The notes: a model not told the origin generated them from the letters alone. DNA of 8,250 nucleotides from an uncultured Acidobacteriota bacterium (GCA_902826505.1 CADEFG010000057.1:1-8250), one strand, 5' to 3'. Shown: positions 1 through 6,126, numbered from the stretch's first letter. Numbers and translations: made by a program.

Positions 1-1106
1 CTAACGATTCTTTCTTCGGGTATCTCGCCGGGGCTTTCAATACGACCGGTCTCAAAAATTCTTTTTTCGGTTCGGAAGCGGGGAGGCTTAACCAATCCGG
101 GGATTTCAATTCTTTTTTCGGAGAACGCGCCGGGCAGAATAATACCACGGGCAGTGCCAATTCATTTTTCGGCTCAGGAGCCGGTCTCAATACGACGACC
201 GCCAACGGCAATTCATTTTTCGGACGCGATTCCGGTTCTTTCAACAGTACCGGAATCAATAACTCTTTGTTCGGCGATAGAGCGGGATTTTCAAATACGG
301 GCGGCAATTTCAATTCATTTTTCGGAGAGCAAGCCGGCTTGAGTAACACAGTTGGAACCAATAACACATTTTTTGGAAGAGTAGCCGGCAGCCAAAACAC
401 GACGGGCAACAGCAATACATTCATCGGAGCCGGCGCGGGAAATCCGAATACCGCAACGCAAGTAAGTTTTTCTACGGCTATCGGCTTTAACGCGGTGGTT
501 TCAACCAGCAACACCATCGTTCTCGGCACGACGACGGAAACGACGCGCATTCCCGGACTTTTGAATGCCGGGGACCTCGGCGGCGGAAATTTCAATATGC
601 GGGTCGTGAACACCGCGGCGGGCGGCGGCGTGGTTGCCCCGAATCTTTATATCCGCTCGTTCGCGCAGTCAGCTTCGGGGTTTCCTCTTTGCTGGCGGGC
701 AGCAGGCGACGGAATTGCTGCTAACGTTATCACGAACTGTATATCGACTTTCGCATCCGAACGGGGCAAAGAAAACGTGCAGCCTTTTACGGGCGGGCTT
801 GACTTTATCAAACGCCTGAAACCCGTCGCCTTCAAATGGACGGCGGATGGAACGTTCGACATCGGTTTAAACGCCGAAGATGTCGCCGAAGTCGAGCCGA
901 ATTTGGTGACCCGCAATGATAAAGGCGAAGTCGAACAGGTCAAGGAAAACGGTTTGAGCGTTCTTTTTATCAACGCCTTTAAAGAACAGCAGACGCAAAT
1001 CGATCAATTGCGCGAGCAAAACAAACAACTGCAGCAGCAATTTGAGTTGCTAAAAAAAGTCGTCTGCGCAACGAACCGAGAAGCGGAAATCTGCCGGGAG
1101 AATTAA
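1..1106 (+). CDS. S74-type tail-fibre/surface repeat protein (5' end outside window)
   Basis: The reading frame (codons from base 3) is open from the window edge, so the N-terminus is missing; 367 residues are visible. The first ~150 residues are nine tandem 17-residue units of the pattern NSFFGxxAGxxNTTGxx. They lead into an 'AIGFNA...SNTIVLG' segment typical of trimeric beta-roll head domains. The C-terminal ~110 residues are a peptidase S74 (intramolecular chaperone) domain: SERGKENV, LDFIKRLKPVAFKW, GLNAEDVAEVEPNLV. A Gln/Leu-rich coiled coil (EQQTQIDQLREQNKQLQQQ) and a Cys-x8-Cys tail follow. In known S74 proteins this domain promotes trimerisation and is released by Ser-Lys autocleavage. 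Here the Ser (codon 756-758) sits four rather than five residues before the Lys (768-770). The likely role is a trimeric surface or secreted fibre; nothing ties it to a phage. The stop is one base before the next gene, suggesting an operon. Confidence 0.85.
   Translation, partial: NDSFFGYLAGAFNTTGLKNSFFGSEAGRLNQSGDFNSFFGERAGQNNTTGSANSFFGSGAGLNTTTANGNSFFGRDSGSFNSTGINNSLFGDRAGFSNTGGNFNSFFGEQAGLSNTVGTNNTFFGRVAGSQNTTGNSNTFIGAGAGNPNTATQVSFSTAIGFNAVVSTSNTIVLGTTTETTRIPGLLNAGDLGGGNFNMRVVNTAAGGGVVAPNLYIRSFAQSASGFPLCWRAAGDGIAANVITNCISTFASERGKENVQPFTGGLDFIKRLKPVAFKWTADGTFDIGLNAEDVAEVEPNLVTRNDKGEVEQVKENGLSVLFINAFKEQQTQIDQLREQNKQLQQQFELLKKVVCATNREAEICREN
6..464 (+). repeat. Nine tandem 51-bp coding repeats (17-aa units)
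   Basis: The units start at 6, 57, 108, 159, 210, 261, 312, 363 and 414. Each encodes [N/D][S/T][F/L][F/I]GxxxGxxNTTGxx. The motif AATTCATTTTTCGG recurs at 159, 210 and 312, and AATTCTTTTTTCGG at 57 and 108, while the variable positions differ strongly. That suggests old repeats with some local homogenisation. The array continues upstream of the window. The protein pattern fits stacked beta-roll coils with inward-facing aromatic pairs, which is an inference. Confidence 0.9.
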
Positions 1107-1107
1107 G

Positions 1108-1608
1108 ATGAGGAAGAGTAAATTTTTTCAAGTAGTTTTTGGGTTGCTGTTTCTCGCCGCGCTCGCTTCGGGTCAAACGGGCGGCGCGTTCACCGTCGAA
1201 AAATCAATCGTCGCGGCGGGCGGCGGAGCAATCTCCGGCGGCGCGTTCACGCTCGGCGGCACGGCTGGACAGACTATCGCGGGCGGCTTTCCGCAAGGCG
1301 CGGCGTTCACGCTTTACAATGGTTTTTGGTCGCCGGCTGCAACGCCGACCGCCGCGAACGTTTCCGTTTCCGGCAATGTCTTAACGCCGACGGGCGGAGG
1401 CTTAACCAATGCAATCGTCGTGATGACCGATATGAACGGCAGCGCCCGGACGGCGCGGACAAACGCGTTCGGCTTTTACCGGTTCGAGGAAGTCGAAGCC
1501 GGGCAAACTTACATTTTTGAAGTCCGCGCGAAGAGTTACCGATTCGTGCCGCAAGTGGTCGTCGTGATGGAAGGTTTAGACGGGTTAAATTTTACTTCCG
1601 AATCATAG
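1108..1608 (+). CDS. Secreted protein with carboxypeptidase-regulatory-like domain
   Basis: This is a 166-aa product. Residues 1-22 form a signal peptide (basic MRKSK, hydrophobic core, likely cut near ASG/Q). Residues 24-75 are Gly-rich with two 'GGAFT' segments, ending in YNGFWSP. Residues ~84-162 match the carboxypeptidase-regulatory-like (Ig-like beta-sandwich) pattern: VSGNVLTPTGGGLTNAIVVM, then TNAFGFYRFEEVEAGQTY, then a final FVPQVVVV strand. Such domains are usually non-catalytic adhesion or scaffold modules on exported proteins. No anchor, sortase motif or TonB plug follows, so the product is probably periplasmic or secreted. It starts one base after the stop of the S74 protein, with a GGGAG ribosome-binding stretch inside the end of that gene. 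The two are probably co-translated and may work together at the cell surface, which is inference. Confidence 0.75.
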   Translation: MRKSKFFQVVFGLLFLAALASGQTGGAFTVEKSIVAAGGGAISGGAFTLGGTAGQTIAGGFPQGAAFTLYNGFWSPAATPTAANVSVSGNVLTPTGGGLTNAIVVMTDMNGSARTARTNAFGFYRFEEVEAGQTYIFEVRAKSYRFVPQVVVVMEGLDGLNFTSES

Positions 1609-1620
1609 GCGACATTTTTC

Positions 1621-1630
1621 GAGGAGGAGA
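1621..1630 (+). promoter_or_regulatory. Strong Shine-Dalgarno for the short secreted ORF
   Basis: The sequence GAGGAGGAGA ends five bases before the ATG at 1636. It is the strongest ribosome binding site in the left half of the window and the main reason to treat the very short ORF behind it as a real translation start. Confidence 0.7.
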
Positions 1631-1635
1631 AAATT

Positions 1636-1767
1636 ATGAAAAAGTATTTAATTCTTAAATTGGCTTGTTTGTATGTTTTTTCCGCCGGAGTTCAAACAAT
1701 TTCGGCACAGTTTCCGAAAAGCGACGCTTTCTACGGCAATCCGCTCGCCGGATTCGTCGCGCCGTAA
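1636..1767 (+). CDS. Short exported peptide, possibly the 5' part of a frameshifted gene
   Basis: The ORF encodes 43 residues: MKKYLILKLACLYVFSAG, then VQTISAQFPKSDAFYGNP, ending LAGFVAP. Residues 1-25 are a convincing signal peptide with a likely ISA/Q cleavage site, leaving only about 18 mature residues. A very good Shine-Dalgarno precedes it. I do not recognise the product. The stop at 1765-1767 may be premature: a neighbouring frame is open from before this stop to 1931, and its last codons (GAG GAA TAA) form the ribosome binding region of the next gene at 1937. A single frameshift would give a secreted protein of about 98 aa. Whether this is a true mini-protein, a decaying gene or a sequencing error cannot be told from the window. 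Confidence 0.5.
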   Translation: MKKYLILKLACLYVFSAGVQTISAQFPKSDAFYGNPLAGFVAP

Positions 1768-1936
1768 CTTATCAAATTGTCTGCATCGGTTCGGCGGTAT
1801 CGGCTCGACACGGGCGCGGTCAATTCGTCGGGCGGCGGCGTTTTCCGCTCGCGTCGAGCGTAATTTTCCGCACGACGACAAATGCGAAAGCGCCGCCGCT
1901 TCAAATAATCAAAAACGTTTTTGAGGAATAACAAAT

Positions 1937-2503
1937 ATGGGACAAAAAAAAGTGGGCTGGTGGAATGAATATTGGTATAAGAAAATTTACCCGGATGTTG
2001 ATGGATTCTACGTGGCGACAGTTGAGGAAACGTGGTCGTGCGGTCCGATAAAGGACTTAACAGACTTTGCCGACGGACTGGAAGTTGCCTCAAGTTATCT
2101 TGATAAAACTCGATACGTTCCCGTCTTTGACAAATATCAAGCAAAGATTTCCCAAATCAAGAGCGGAGTCGATGCCGTTAGAAACACGGCATCGAAAATA
2201 GGCGATATCTGCGATAAGATTGCCGCTATTCACAAAATAGATCAAGGCGTTCGGGCTTTAATCGAAATCGGCGAAATTCAGAACGACCCTGAAGGCGCGG
2301 CGGCGGCTTTCGGAAAGGTTTTAAGCGGTGTCGGGGAAATCGCCAGCTATCTTCCTTATCCGGTCAGTGCATATGTCGGCATCTTGAAGGGCGCGGAAAA
2401 TTTCTTTCTTGATATGCGTCATAAAATGAGCGAGAAAGTTCATATGAGGGAAAGCAGTGGAGGCTCTGCGCCGGGAGTGCGCGAAACAATTGATAATTTA
2501 TAA
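1937..2503 (+). CDS. Hypothetical 188-aa soluble helical protein
   Basis: I do not recognise this family. The start ATG is preceded by GAGGAATAACAAAT, a usable ribosome binding site. There is no signal peptide. Residues 8-14 are aromatic-rich (WWNEYWY). The middle (~45-110) reads as amphipathic helices (Lys/Ile/Asp pattern, e.g. KISQIKSGVDAVRNTASKIG). Residues ~120-160 are a more hydrophobic, Ala/Gly-rich helical stretch (AAAAFGKVLSGVGEIASYLP, then YPVSAYVGILKGAENFF). The tail is polar and probably disordered. The hydrophobic hairpin-like segment loosely recalls pore-forming or secreted-effector helices, but no catalytic motif supports that. It is AT-richer in style than the two exported genes upstream and sits at the end of the plus-strand cluster, so it could be a later acquisition (weak inference). 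Confidence 0.65.
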   Translation: MGQKKVGWWNEYWYKKIYPDVDGFYVATVEETWSCGPIKDLTDFADGLEVASSYLDKTRYVPVFDKYQAKISQIKSGVDAVRNTASKIGDICDKIAAIHKIDQGVRALIEIGEIQNDPEGAAAAFGKVLSGVGEIASYLPYPVSAYVGILKGAENFFLDMRHKMSEKVHMRESSGGSAPGVRETIDNL

Positions 2504-2698
2504 GTAAAAAAAGAGAAATTCATTGATATGAGATAAAAAATATCGTCGGAAAACAAATCGACTTAATCAAACAAGCCGAGTGCGAATAATTCCACCGAGT
2601 TTTGCGCTTAATCTGTAAAAGTTAAGACTTTAGGACTTACGCTTGGGCAGCTATTTGATAAAAATAAAGTAGAATCCACCAAAAGTAACTGACGAGGA
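2504..2698. other. Convergent intergenic gap, AT-rich, no gene seen
   Basis: The plus-strand cluster ends at 2503 and the minus-strand 38-aa ORF ends at 2699. No convincing terminator hairpin, RNA gene or ORF with a ribosome binding site is visible. On the minus strand the part 2637-2698 encodes, in the frame shifted from the 38-aa ORF, a strongly hydrophobic segment (ILVSYFWWILLYFYQIA). That segment may be the displaced 3' end of that small membrane gene. Confidence 0.5.
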
Positions 2699-2815
2699 TT
2701 ACATTAACAAAGCCAGAGTCCAATAACCGACAAGCAGCAAAAATACGAGACCGAAATATTTCCGCCAGCGGCGAGCGGCTTTGTCGGATTCTTCGTAAAA
2801 ATTCTCGAACGGCAT
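2699..2815 (-). CDS. 38-aa single-pass membrane mini-protein, truncated paralogue of the upstream gene
   Basis: The ORF reads MPFENFYEESDKAARRW, then RKYFGLVFLLLVGYWTLALLM, stop. The first 11 residues share 8 identities with the N-terminus of the 163-aa membrane protein encoded upstream on the same strand (MPLENIYEISD). In both, one transmembrane helix follows (here residues ~20-37). This one stops immediately after the helix, with no extracytoplasmic domain. In the -1 frame the DNA continues with another hydrophobic run to a stop at 2637, so the gene may be frameshifted from a two-helix protein. No clear Shine-Dalgarno is present, but the neighbouring minus-strand genes lack one too. The homology makes this a real gene or gene remnant. 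Function unknown. Confidence 0.55.
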   Translation of the reverse strand: MPFENFYEESDKAARRWRKYFGLVFLLLVGYWTLALLM

Positions 2816-2857
2816 TGTTATTTATTACTTTGTTTTTTAAGTTTTTTGCTATTTTTT

Positions 2858-2940
2858 CTTTGCGCCTGAGCGTCTTGGCGGGAAATAAACTTGTCATCAA
2901 TGAATAAATTAATTTCCCGCCAAGACGCTAAAGCGCGGAG
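2858..2940. repeat. Long imperfect inverted repeat (REP/MITE-like)
   Basis: Two 29-nt arms (2858-2886 and 2912-2940) are inverted copies with four mismatches. The inner 18 or so bases, with core GCGTCTTGGCGGGAAAT, match perfectly. The 25-nt spacer is AT-rich. The core resembles the 'CGCCAAGACGC...' class of dispersed intergenic repeats seen in many bacterial genomes (general knowledge, not searched). It lies between two paralogous minus-strand genes. There is no T-tract directly after the hairpin on either strand, so a classic intrinsic terminator is unlikely. RNA from either strand could fold into a long hairpin that affects mRNA stability. Confidence 0.8.
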
Positions 2941-2979
2941 TTTAAAACCTTACAAAATATAAAAAACACTGTATTTATG

Positions 2980-3471
2980 CTAATATTTGGCGGCTTCTTC
3001 GGAACAGTAAAAATTATAGTTGACCGCTGAGCTGTCGATTGAACTCTCGGAATTCGAAACGGCAATCGTCTGGTTTGCTCTCTTAAAAACCGAAAGCAGC
3101 GATTCGCTGTTCGGCTTGAATGTCCAGCCGTTTTCGCCGAGCCGGACGATGATCGCGGGCATAATTTCTTCCGGGCTGCGTTCGGAACGAAAGCGATAAA
3201 CGACCGATGTTCTGCCGCTCACTTCGGTCGGCGGTTCGCGGTTCACAAAGTAAAACTTTTCGGGTTTCGGCAAATCCGTGCAAAGCGCGTCAACGCTGCG
3301 CAAACGGTCGGCTTCGGGCGTGCCTGCCGCCGCAACTTCCCGCAGATCGCGGGAAATGTTCCACGCTCCGAACAAAACCCAGCCCAAGATCAATAAAACC
3401 AAGAGCCCCGCAATTTTGAGGCGGGTCAGGTCGATCCGGTCAGAAATCTCGTAAATATTCTCAAGCGGCAT
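2980..3471 (-). CDS. Hypothetical single-pass membrane protein, 163 aa
   Basis: I do not recognise a named family. Residues 1-18 are a short cytoplasmic N-terminus (MPLENIYEISDRIDLTRL). Residues ~19-37 form one transmembrane helix (KIAGLLVLLILGWVLFGAW). Residues 38-163 form a presumably periplasmic domain with Cys64 and Cys156, which could pair in a disulfide. A segment near residues 97-118 (RSPEEIMPAIIVRLGENGW) has the look of the short alpha/beta modules in which 'SPEEhh..hh...GW' recurs. It starts 31 nt after the upstream TIMP-like gene on the same strand, so the two are probably co-transcribed. The N-terminus is duplicated in the 38-aa ORF downstream. No strong Shine-Dalgarno is seen. Confidence 0.7.
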   Translation of the reverse strand: MPLENIYEISDRIDLTRLKIAGLLVLLILGWVLFGAWNISRDLREVAAAGTPEADRLRSVDALCTDLPKPEKFYFVNREPPTEVSGRTSVVYRFRSERSPEEIMPAIIVRLGENGWTFKPNSESLLSVFKRANQTIAVSNSESSIDSSAVNYNFYCSEEAAKY

Positions 3472-3502
3472 TTTTGTTTCGGTTTTCCAAAAAAATCTCC
3501 GG

Positions 3503-4249
3503 CTATTTTTTTAATACCTCAAAAAAACTGTAAAAGCAATCGCCGTCATTGATCGAAACGTCGTATTTGAAAATTGTCGGATTTCCTTCGGCGAAAGACG
3601 CGCCCAAAAGCCATTCGTCCCAAACGAGACGCGCCGCGAAGGGAAGTTTTAATTCGACCTTGTATTTTCCGTCCGCCGGAACGGGAAAATTAAACGCGCC
3701 GTCGGCGTCGGTCTTCGCGGTTTGTTTGAAATTTTTGCCTTCGACCGTGATTTCGGCTTCCTCGTACTCGTATCTGCCGAGCTTTTCCGAGGTGAGGCGT
3801 CCCGAAATCGCGGTTTCGGATTTTCCGGCTAAGATATTTTTGAGCGTTTCGAGCTCCTCGCTTTTTTCCTTCGGTTCGATTCGGGCACCGCGAAAATCCT
3901 GAAACGCTTTGACGACGATGTCGTTGCGGGCGTAGATGATCCAGGTTTGACCCGTTTTCGCGTTCAAACCGCTGCCTGTTTTGGGGTCGCCCGAGACGAG
4001 CGCAAACGTCGGATTGTCGGCGCCTTTGAAATTCTGCAAAACCTGAAAACGGATCTTGTGACCGCCCGGCGGATAATCTTCGGTTTTCGGAACATCTTCG
4101 ACCTTCAAAACCTTGCCGAAAAAAACGGCGTCAGCCCGCGTATAATTGGCGCAAACCGGCACGCCGAATTCCGCTTGCGAACAGCCGAACGAAACATTTG
4201 CGAGCGCGATGAGAAGAAAAAATGATAGTAAAATAAAACGCTTTTTCAT
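3503..4249 (-). CDS. Exported protein with TIMP/NTR-like N-terminal and regulatory-like C-terminal domain
   Basis: This is a 248-aa product. Residues 1-22 form a signal peptide (MKKRFILLSFFLLIALANVSFG), and the mature chain would begin at Cys23. The following CSQAEFGVPVC...ADAVFFGKV, with a later FQVLQNFKG and TGQTWIIYA, resembles bacterial TIMP/NTR-like OB-fold proteins. In animal TIMPs the N-terminal Cys chelates the zinc of target metalloproteases. Residues ~146-205 look like a carboxypeptidase-regulatory-like beta-sandwich (ISGRLTSEKL, then TDADGAFNFPVPADGKYKVE). Only three Cys remain in the mature chain (23, 33, 238), so one is unpaired or modified. The residues before Cys23 (SFG) do not form a good lipobox. 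The usual Cys before the TGQTW segment is absent. Protease inhibition is not demonstrated. No Shine-Dalgarno is evident. Confidence 0.65.
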   Translation of the reverse strand: MKKRFILLSFFLLIALANVSFGCSQAEFGVPVCANYTRADAVFFGKVLKVEDVPKTEDYPPGGHKIRFQVLQNFKGADNPTFALVSGDPKTGSGLNAKTGQTWIIYARNDIVVKAFQDFRGARIEPKEKSEELETLKNILAGKSETAISGRLTSEKLGRYEYEEAEITVEGKNFKQTAKTDADGAFNFPVPADGKYKVELKLPFAARLVWDEWLLGASFAEGNPTIFKYDVSINDGDCFYSFFEVLKK

Positions 4250-4266
4250 ATTAAGTAAGCAGACGC

Positions 4267-4283
4267 AAACAGTTAAACTGTTT
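4267..4283. promoter_or_regulatory. Palindrome upstream of the TIMP-like gene, possible operator
   Basis: AAACAGTTAAACTGTTT has two perfect 8-nt arms around one central base. It lies 17 nt upstream of the start of the TIMP-like gene, within its 119-nt gap from the dipeptidase stop. There is no T-tract, so it looks more like a protein-binding site than a terminator. No regulator can be named. Confidence 0.3.
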
Positions 4284-4368
4284 GAAAATCAATGAAGTGA
4301 GCAGTAGCTGAACGGTGCATCGGAAATTTAGAATGAATAGCAGACTCGCTACCGCTCGCGATCCCGAT

Positions 4369-5640
4369 TTATTTGCCGATCTTCATCAAACTGCCGCCGC
4401 CGCTGATCTTGCGCTGATTGATACCGGCAACCTGCTCGGCTTTCGAAAAGGCGCGCAGAAAATTTTCGCCCAAAACTTTGCGGATTTCCTGTTCGGTGTA
4501 GCCGCGCCGGAGCATTTCGTACGTGACCAGCACGAGATCTTCCATGCCGTTCATTCCGGCGGGCAGAAACGGCACGCCGTCGTAGTCCGAACCGATCCCG
4601 ACGATGTCGATTCCGGCAACCTTTTTCATATGATCGATATGGTCAACGATGCGCGTGTAAGGCGCGATGTAGATCGGGTTCGCGTCGAGCAGCTTGCGTT
4701 CGGCTTCGTTAAAGCCTTGCGGGTTGTCCTTAAACTGTTCGCGGAGCGCGTCGATTTGGGGTTTCAATTTGGCGGCGCGTTCGTTTTCTTCGGTGTTCGT
4801 CCGCGCATCGAGAAACGACGGGTAAAAATTTATCATCATCACGCCGCCGTTCGCGGCAACGCGTTTTAAGATCTCGTCCGGGACGTTGCGCGTATGATCG
4901 TTGACGCCGCGCGCGCCCGAATGCGAGGCGATGATCGGCGCGGTCGTGACGTCTAAAACGTCCGCCATCACTTTGACCGAAACGTGCGAAATATCGACGA
5001 GCATTCCCAGACGGTTCATTTCCTTAACGACTTCTTTGCCGAACGGCGAGAGACCGTTATTTTTCACTTCGCCGCGGTGCGCGTCTGCCCAATCGTGCGA
5101 AACATTATGCGTGAGGGTCATATAACGAATGCCGAGACGGTAAAAATCGCGCAGGGCGTACAGCGAATTTTCGATCGCATAACCGCCTTCGATGCCCATC
5201 AGCGCACAGATTTTCTTTTGTTTTTTGGCACGGCGGATCTCGTCGGCGGTCGTGCACGACGTTAAAACGTCCGCGTGTTTTTCGACTTCGCGGTTCGTTG
5301 CGTCGATCAGCTCCATCGCGCGGCGCATCGGCGTTTTATTTGTTCCCGAAACGTAGATCGAGAAAAATTCGCCGGTAATGCCGGATTGTTTGAATCTGCC
5401 GAGATCCGTGTGAAACGGGTCGCCGTCGGCGTGAAATTTGCCGATCGAATTGGTCACGAGATCAAAATCCTCGTCAACCATCGGACTGGTGATGTCGTTA
5501 TGCCCGTCAATGATAATCGCTTTTTGGTGAATCTTTAAGGCTTGCGTCCAGAGCTTCGGGTCGGCGTCTTTCGGCATTGTCTGGGCAAAAACGGGAGCGG
5601 AAAAAGCAAAGAGAAGCAACAAACAAATAAATTTTTTCAT
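4369..5640 (-). CDS. Membrane dipeptidase (peptidase family M19, renal dipeptidase-like), exported
   Basis: This is a 423-aa zinc hydrolase of the amidohydrolase fold that cleaves dipeptides, sometimes D-containing ones and beta-lactam-like amides (family knowledge, EC 3.4.13.19). Residues 1-19 form a signal peptide (MKKFICLLLLFAFSAPVFA/Q), so it acts in the periplasm or outside. The metal and substrate residues are all present by alignment from memory with human DPEP1: His47-x-Asp49 (DGHND), Glu151 (GIEGG), His178 (LTHN), His219 (DISHVS), His240 (SHSGAR), Arg251 (HTRNVPDE) and Asp352 (GSDYDG). The length is normal for the family. No GPI-type or lipobox anchor is visible. It is the first gene of the minus-strand run and is followed after 119 nt by the TIMP-like gene. 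Its job is probably peptide or cell-wall dipeptide salvage. No clear Shine-Dalgarno precedes the ATG. Confidence 0.95.
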   Translation of the reverse strand: MKKFICLLLLFAFSAPVFAQTMPKDADPKLWTQALKIHQKAIIIDGHNDITSPMVDEDFDLVTNSIGKFHADGDPFHTDLGRFKQSGITGEFFSIYVSGTNKTPMRRAMELIDATNREVEKHADVLTSCTTADEIRRAKKQKKICALMGIEGGYAIENSLYALRDFYRLGIRYMTLTHNVSHDWADAHRGEVKNNGLSPFGKEVVKEMNRLGMLVDISHVSVKVMADVLDVTTAPIIASHSGARGVNDHTRNVPDEILKRVAANGGVMMINFYPSFLDARTNTEENERAAKLKPQIDALREQFKDNPQGFNEAERKLLDANPIYIAPYTRIVDHIDHMKKVAGIDIVGIGSDYDGVPFLPAGMNGMEDLVLVTYEMLRRGYTEQEIRKVLGENFLRAFSKAEQVAGINQRKISGGGSLMKIGK

Positions 5641-5699
5641 AGGTTTTGGAACGGTTAAAATTTGAATTAAGTTTAGCTTTTTTCAAGGAAATTGGCGAG

Positions 5700-5731
5700 A
5701 AAAAAAAGGAACGGTTTATCGAAACCGTTCC
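5700..5731 (-). terminator. Intrinsic terminator of the Arg-rich protein gene
   Basis: A perfect 10-bp stem (GGAACGGTTT at 5708-5717, AAACCGTTCC at 5722-5731) closes a 4-nt loop. Read on the minus strand, eight T follow at once (5707-5700). It lies 51 bp beyond the stop at 5783 and also separates that gene from the dipeptidase. On the plus strand a looser TATATTTTTT follows, so it could work in both directions, though no plus-strand gene ends here. Confidence 0.85.
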
Positions 5732-5782
5732 GAATATATTTTTTCGAGGAGAGAATTTTTTGAGGAGAGTCGTTTTGAAAAA

Positions 5783-6121
5783 TTACCAATCGCGTCGGTC
5801 CCGACGGACGTTGCGACGGTATTTGTAGTATTTTCTGGCAAGATTTCGTCTTTCCCGGTAGCTTAAATAACCGTCATTCGAGTAATAACGATTTGCCCGC
5901 CGGTAAAGCCGGTAGCGTTCACGCGAAAGCTGCCGATATTCGTTCCGGTTGATTCTTCCGTTCCGATTTCGCCAGCGCCGGTTTTGCTGGTATTGCCAAT
6001 TATTATCACGGTTTTGCCATTCGCGGTTGCGATATCTCTGCGCATTCCCGCTGATCACGGAAATGCTCATGACAAAAAGAATTGCCGCCAATGCCAAGCC
6101 GAGTTTTTTCAAATAATTCAT
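5783..6121 (-). CDS. Small exported Arg/Tyr-rich basic protein, 112 aa
   Basis: The chosen start is the ATG at 6121, because AGGGAGGAAG sits five bases upstream. An in-frame ATG at 6142 has no ribosome binding site. Residues 1-27 form a signal peptide (MNYLKKLGLALAAILFVMS, then ISVISGNA/Q). The ~85-residue mature chain has about 27 Arg, 12 Tyr and many Asn but only 2 Lys, giving a charge near +20. Two degenerate halves are visible, each with a short 'xGxhxxxE' motif (NGRINRNEYRQL and DGYLSYRERRNL) followed by Arg/Tyr-rich helix. This matches the general pattern of small bacterial periplasmic proteins with repeated 'G.hT..E...L...R' units. Polyanion or cell-surface binding is possible but unproven. 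It is monocistronic, with its own promoter-like box and terminator. Confidence 0.8.
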   Translation of the reverse strand: MNYLKKLGLALAAILFVMSISVISGNAQRYRNREWQNRDNNWQYQQNRRWRNRNGRINRNEYRQLSRERYRLYRRANRYYSNDGYLSYRERRNLARKYYKYRRNVRRDRRDW

Positions 6122-6126
6122 AACTT

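Noticed and set aside
6..464. Regularly spaced DNA repeats suggestive of a CRISPR array
   Set aside because: The period is exactly 51 bp with no repeat/spacer alternation, the frame stays open throughout, and the conserved positions follow a protein pattern.
1..1106. S74/tail-fibre protein as evidence of a prophage
   Set aside because: No other phage genes are present, and S74 domains are common on non-phage bacterial surface proteins.
2630..2650. TAGGACTTACGC, resembling the end of some insertion sequences
   Set aside because: No matching inverted copy, transposase remnant or target duplication was found nearby.
3549..3902. Plus-strand ORF opposite the TIMP-like gene
   Set aside because: It is a mirror of a gene with a signal peptide and domain pattern; its Ser-rich composition is what antisense of Glu/Lys/Gly-rich coding gives.
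4315..4869. Long plus-strand ORF opposite the dipeptidase (184 aa)
   Set aside because: It is antisense to a gene with all catalytic residues in place and has no ribosome binding site or recognisable domain.
5746..5769. Two GAGGAGAG copies suggesting ribosome binding sites for a plus-strand gene
   Set aside because: Only a very short TTG-started frame follows, and the site lies between the stop and the terminator of a minus-strand gene.
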